Positions 63,303-64,000 of a stretch of DNA of 64,000 bases are shown in pieces. The first letter of the stretch is position 1, and each line of letters opens with the position of its first letter. Location: contig JBIIHW010000025.1 of assembly GCA_044235425.1 (NCBI GenBank), positions 20,493 to 84,492 on the forward strand, read 5' to 3'. Under the pieces are notes generated by a model. The model ran no database searches, was not told the DNA's origin, and saw nothing but the letters and a program-made list of their open reading frames with translations. Source of the DNA: JBJSXJ01 sp044235425. Its GTDB lineage: Bacteria; Planctomycetota; Planctomycetia; Pirellulales; Pirellulaceae. Made by a program: the position numbers and the translations under genes.

Positions 63303-64000
63303 TCATTGGTTCTTGTTTCCGTTCCGACTCGCGGACTCAGATTCCAACGAACTCAGGGCCAGCCGGAAACCAAGGAAGTTCCCGCGGGACGTCGGGTCGA
63401 GCTCGAGGCGGCTCGCCGACCGGCAAAACGCCGCGACGTTGCCCCAACCGCCGCCCCGGCGAACCCGATCCGAGCCCTTCGAGGGACCGGTCGGGTCGGC
63501 AGTCGGCTCAGCGGCGTACTCTCCGTACCAATCCTGACACCACTCCCAGACATTCCCGTGCAGGTCGTATAAGCCCCACGCATTCGGCTTCTTCTCTCCA
63601 ACAACATGAGTGCGGTTGCCGTTGGCTAAAAGAGATTTTAAATACGCCCGGCCATCCTTGCCTAACTGTAGCCACAATTCTTTAGAGTTCACAAAATCCC
63701 GGCCACTATTGTCGCCATACCAGCAGTAATCTTTTAGTTTTTTATTGTCGTCTCCAAAACTGTACGCTGCCTTACTGCCAGCGCGGCATGCATACTCCCA
63801 CTCCGCTTCCGTCGGCAAGCGATACCCGCGACCAGATGCTTTCTCTTCGGGAAGCAACGACAGACGACGACAAAATTCCACCGCATCCTCCCACGAAACC
63901 GTTTCCACGGGATGATTCGTGCTATCACCCGCAACCTTAGCGCCCTGGAAATAACTCGGATTCTCGCCCATTACCTTCTCGTACTGACCCTGCGTCACCT
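63303..64000 (-). CDS. FGE/C-type-lectin-fold domain protein, 5' part beyond the window
   Basis: The last ~232 residues of a larger minus-strand gene; the frame is open through the window edge. The domain begins with the usual EVTQGQYEKVMGENPSYF element at the edge, then PVETVSWEDAVEFC, YRLPTEAEWEYACRAGS, NAWGLYDLHGNVWEWCQDWYG and GFRLALSS. A short polar tail rich in Ser/Asn/Lys follows. The active-site Cys pair of FGE is absent. Its 3' end is nearly identical in DNA to that of the TIR-STAND-FGE gene except at DGR-type codons. An upstream effector domain may lie outside the window. Confidence 0.85.
   Translation of the reverse strand, partial: VTQGQYEKVMGENPSYFQGAKVAGDSTNHPVETVSWEDAVEFCRRLSLLPEEKASGRGYRLPTEAEWEYACRAGSKAAYSFGDDNKKLKDYCWYGDNSGRDFVNSKELWLQLGKDGRAYLKSLLANGNRTHVVGEKKPNAWGLYDLHGNVWEWCQDWYGEYAAEPTADPTGPSKGSDRVRRGGGWGNVAAFCRSASRLELDPTSRGNFLGFRLALSSLESESASRNGNKNQ
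63372..63470 (-). other. Predicted DGR variable region, second FGE gene
   Basis: Counterpart of 57638-57739. Codons such as CTC, GAG, CTC, GAC, TCC, AAC and TTC replace AGC, AGG, ATC, GGC, TTC, TAC and AAC, while invariant codons between them (CGC, CCG ACG, CGC GGG, TGC CGG TCG GCG) are identical in both genes. It is one codon shorter after the conserved Trp. Confidence 0.65.

Noticed and set aside
57601..64000. DGR reverse transcriptase, Avd or template repeat in the window
   Set aside because: I looked for a second near-copy of the variable region with AAC-rich codons and for RT motifs on both strands and found none; only the two target ends are present.

Overview
The window looks like a planctomycete chromosome, probably from the Pirellula/Rhodopirellula side of the phylum. 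The evidence is the set of paralogous DUF1501 proteins, DUF1549/DUF1553 proteins with c-type heme motifs, PQQ-type beta-propellers, an SMP-30 lactonase, a Ser/Thr kinase with one membrane anchor, and sparse operon structure. The taxonomic call is inference from gene content only.

Layout. 1-10.6 kb: an SxtJ/DUF5989 membrane cassette at the left edge, then a minus-strand run of exported or metabolic genes (DUF1501, PSD1-type cytochrome protein, YgiQ radical SAM, SMP-30 lactonase, EF-hand/PQQ propeller). 10.7-22 kb: plus-strand Ser/Thr kinase, an unknown protein with a terminator, a second DUF1549/1553 protein and DUF1501 protein separated by a metallo-beta-lactamase-fold protein, inorganic pyrophosphatase, an ExeA-like ATPase and a dolichol-phosphate-mannose-synthase-like glycosyltransferase. 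22-27.8 kb: the replication cluster gyrB, dciA (DUF721), dnaN and dnaA, all on the minus strand, with an AT-rich 316-bp dnaN-dnaA gap as origin candidate. The DnaA is short and has lost domain I and some ATPase motifs. 27.9-33.3 kb: cysteine desulfurase, scpB, a Glu/Asp-rich protein, and hemA coupled to a CcsA/HemX-like gene. 33.4-46.8 kb: housekeeping and catabolic genes (ceramidase-like, enolase superfamily, Nif3-like, glycosyltransferase, GNAT, HAD phosphatase, DUF4432 epimerase-like, PQQ propeller, M28 peptidase with PDZ domains, exported methyltransferase). 46.9-56 kb: a tandem RND efflux operon with its adaptor, a divergent TetR repressor and a perfect operator palindrome, then a 2Fe-2S ferredoxin.

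56-64 kb is an accessory island. It is packed with dispersed and tandem repeats: an 86-bp double-hairpin unit with compensatory stem changes, 140-bp and 138-bp direct repeats, 59-, 20-, 16- and 12-bp arrays, and a 19-bp perfect palindrome. It also holds remnants of mobility or addiction genes: a frameshifted vapC with its antitoxin, an internally deleted tyrosine recombinase, and a tRNA-3'-end-like fragment. Its centrepiece is a 1017-residue TIR - STAND NTPase - FGE/C-type-lectin-fold protein, followed 2.6 kb away by a second FGE-domain gene cut by the window edge.

The 3' ends of these two genes are almost identical in DNA except at scattered codons. There the first two bases change while the third base (usually C) is kept. 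That is the signature expected when a diversity-generating retroelement (DGR) rewrites AAC/AAT codons of a template. No reverse transcriptase or template repeat was found in the window, so the DGR would have to act from elsewhere. The working hypothesis is a self-diversifying, NAD-targeting immune-type receptor: a variable FGE ligand-binding tail, a STAND switch and a TIR effector.
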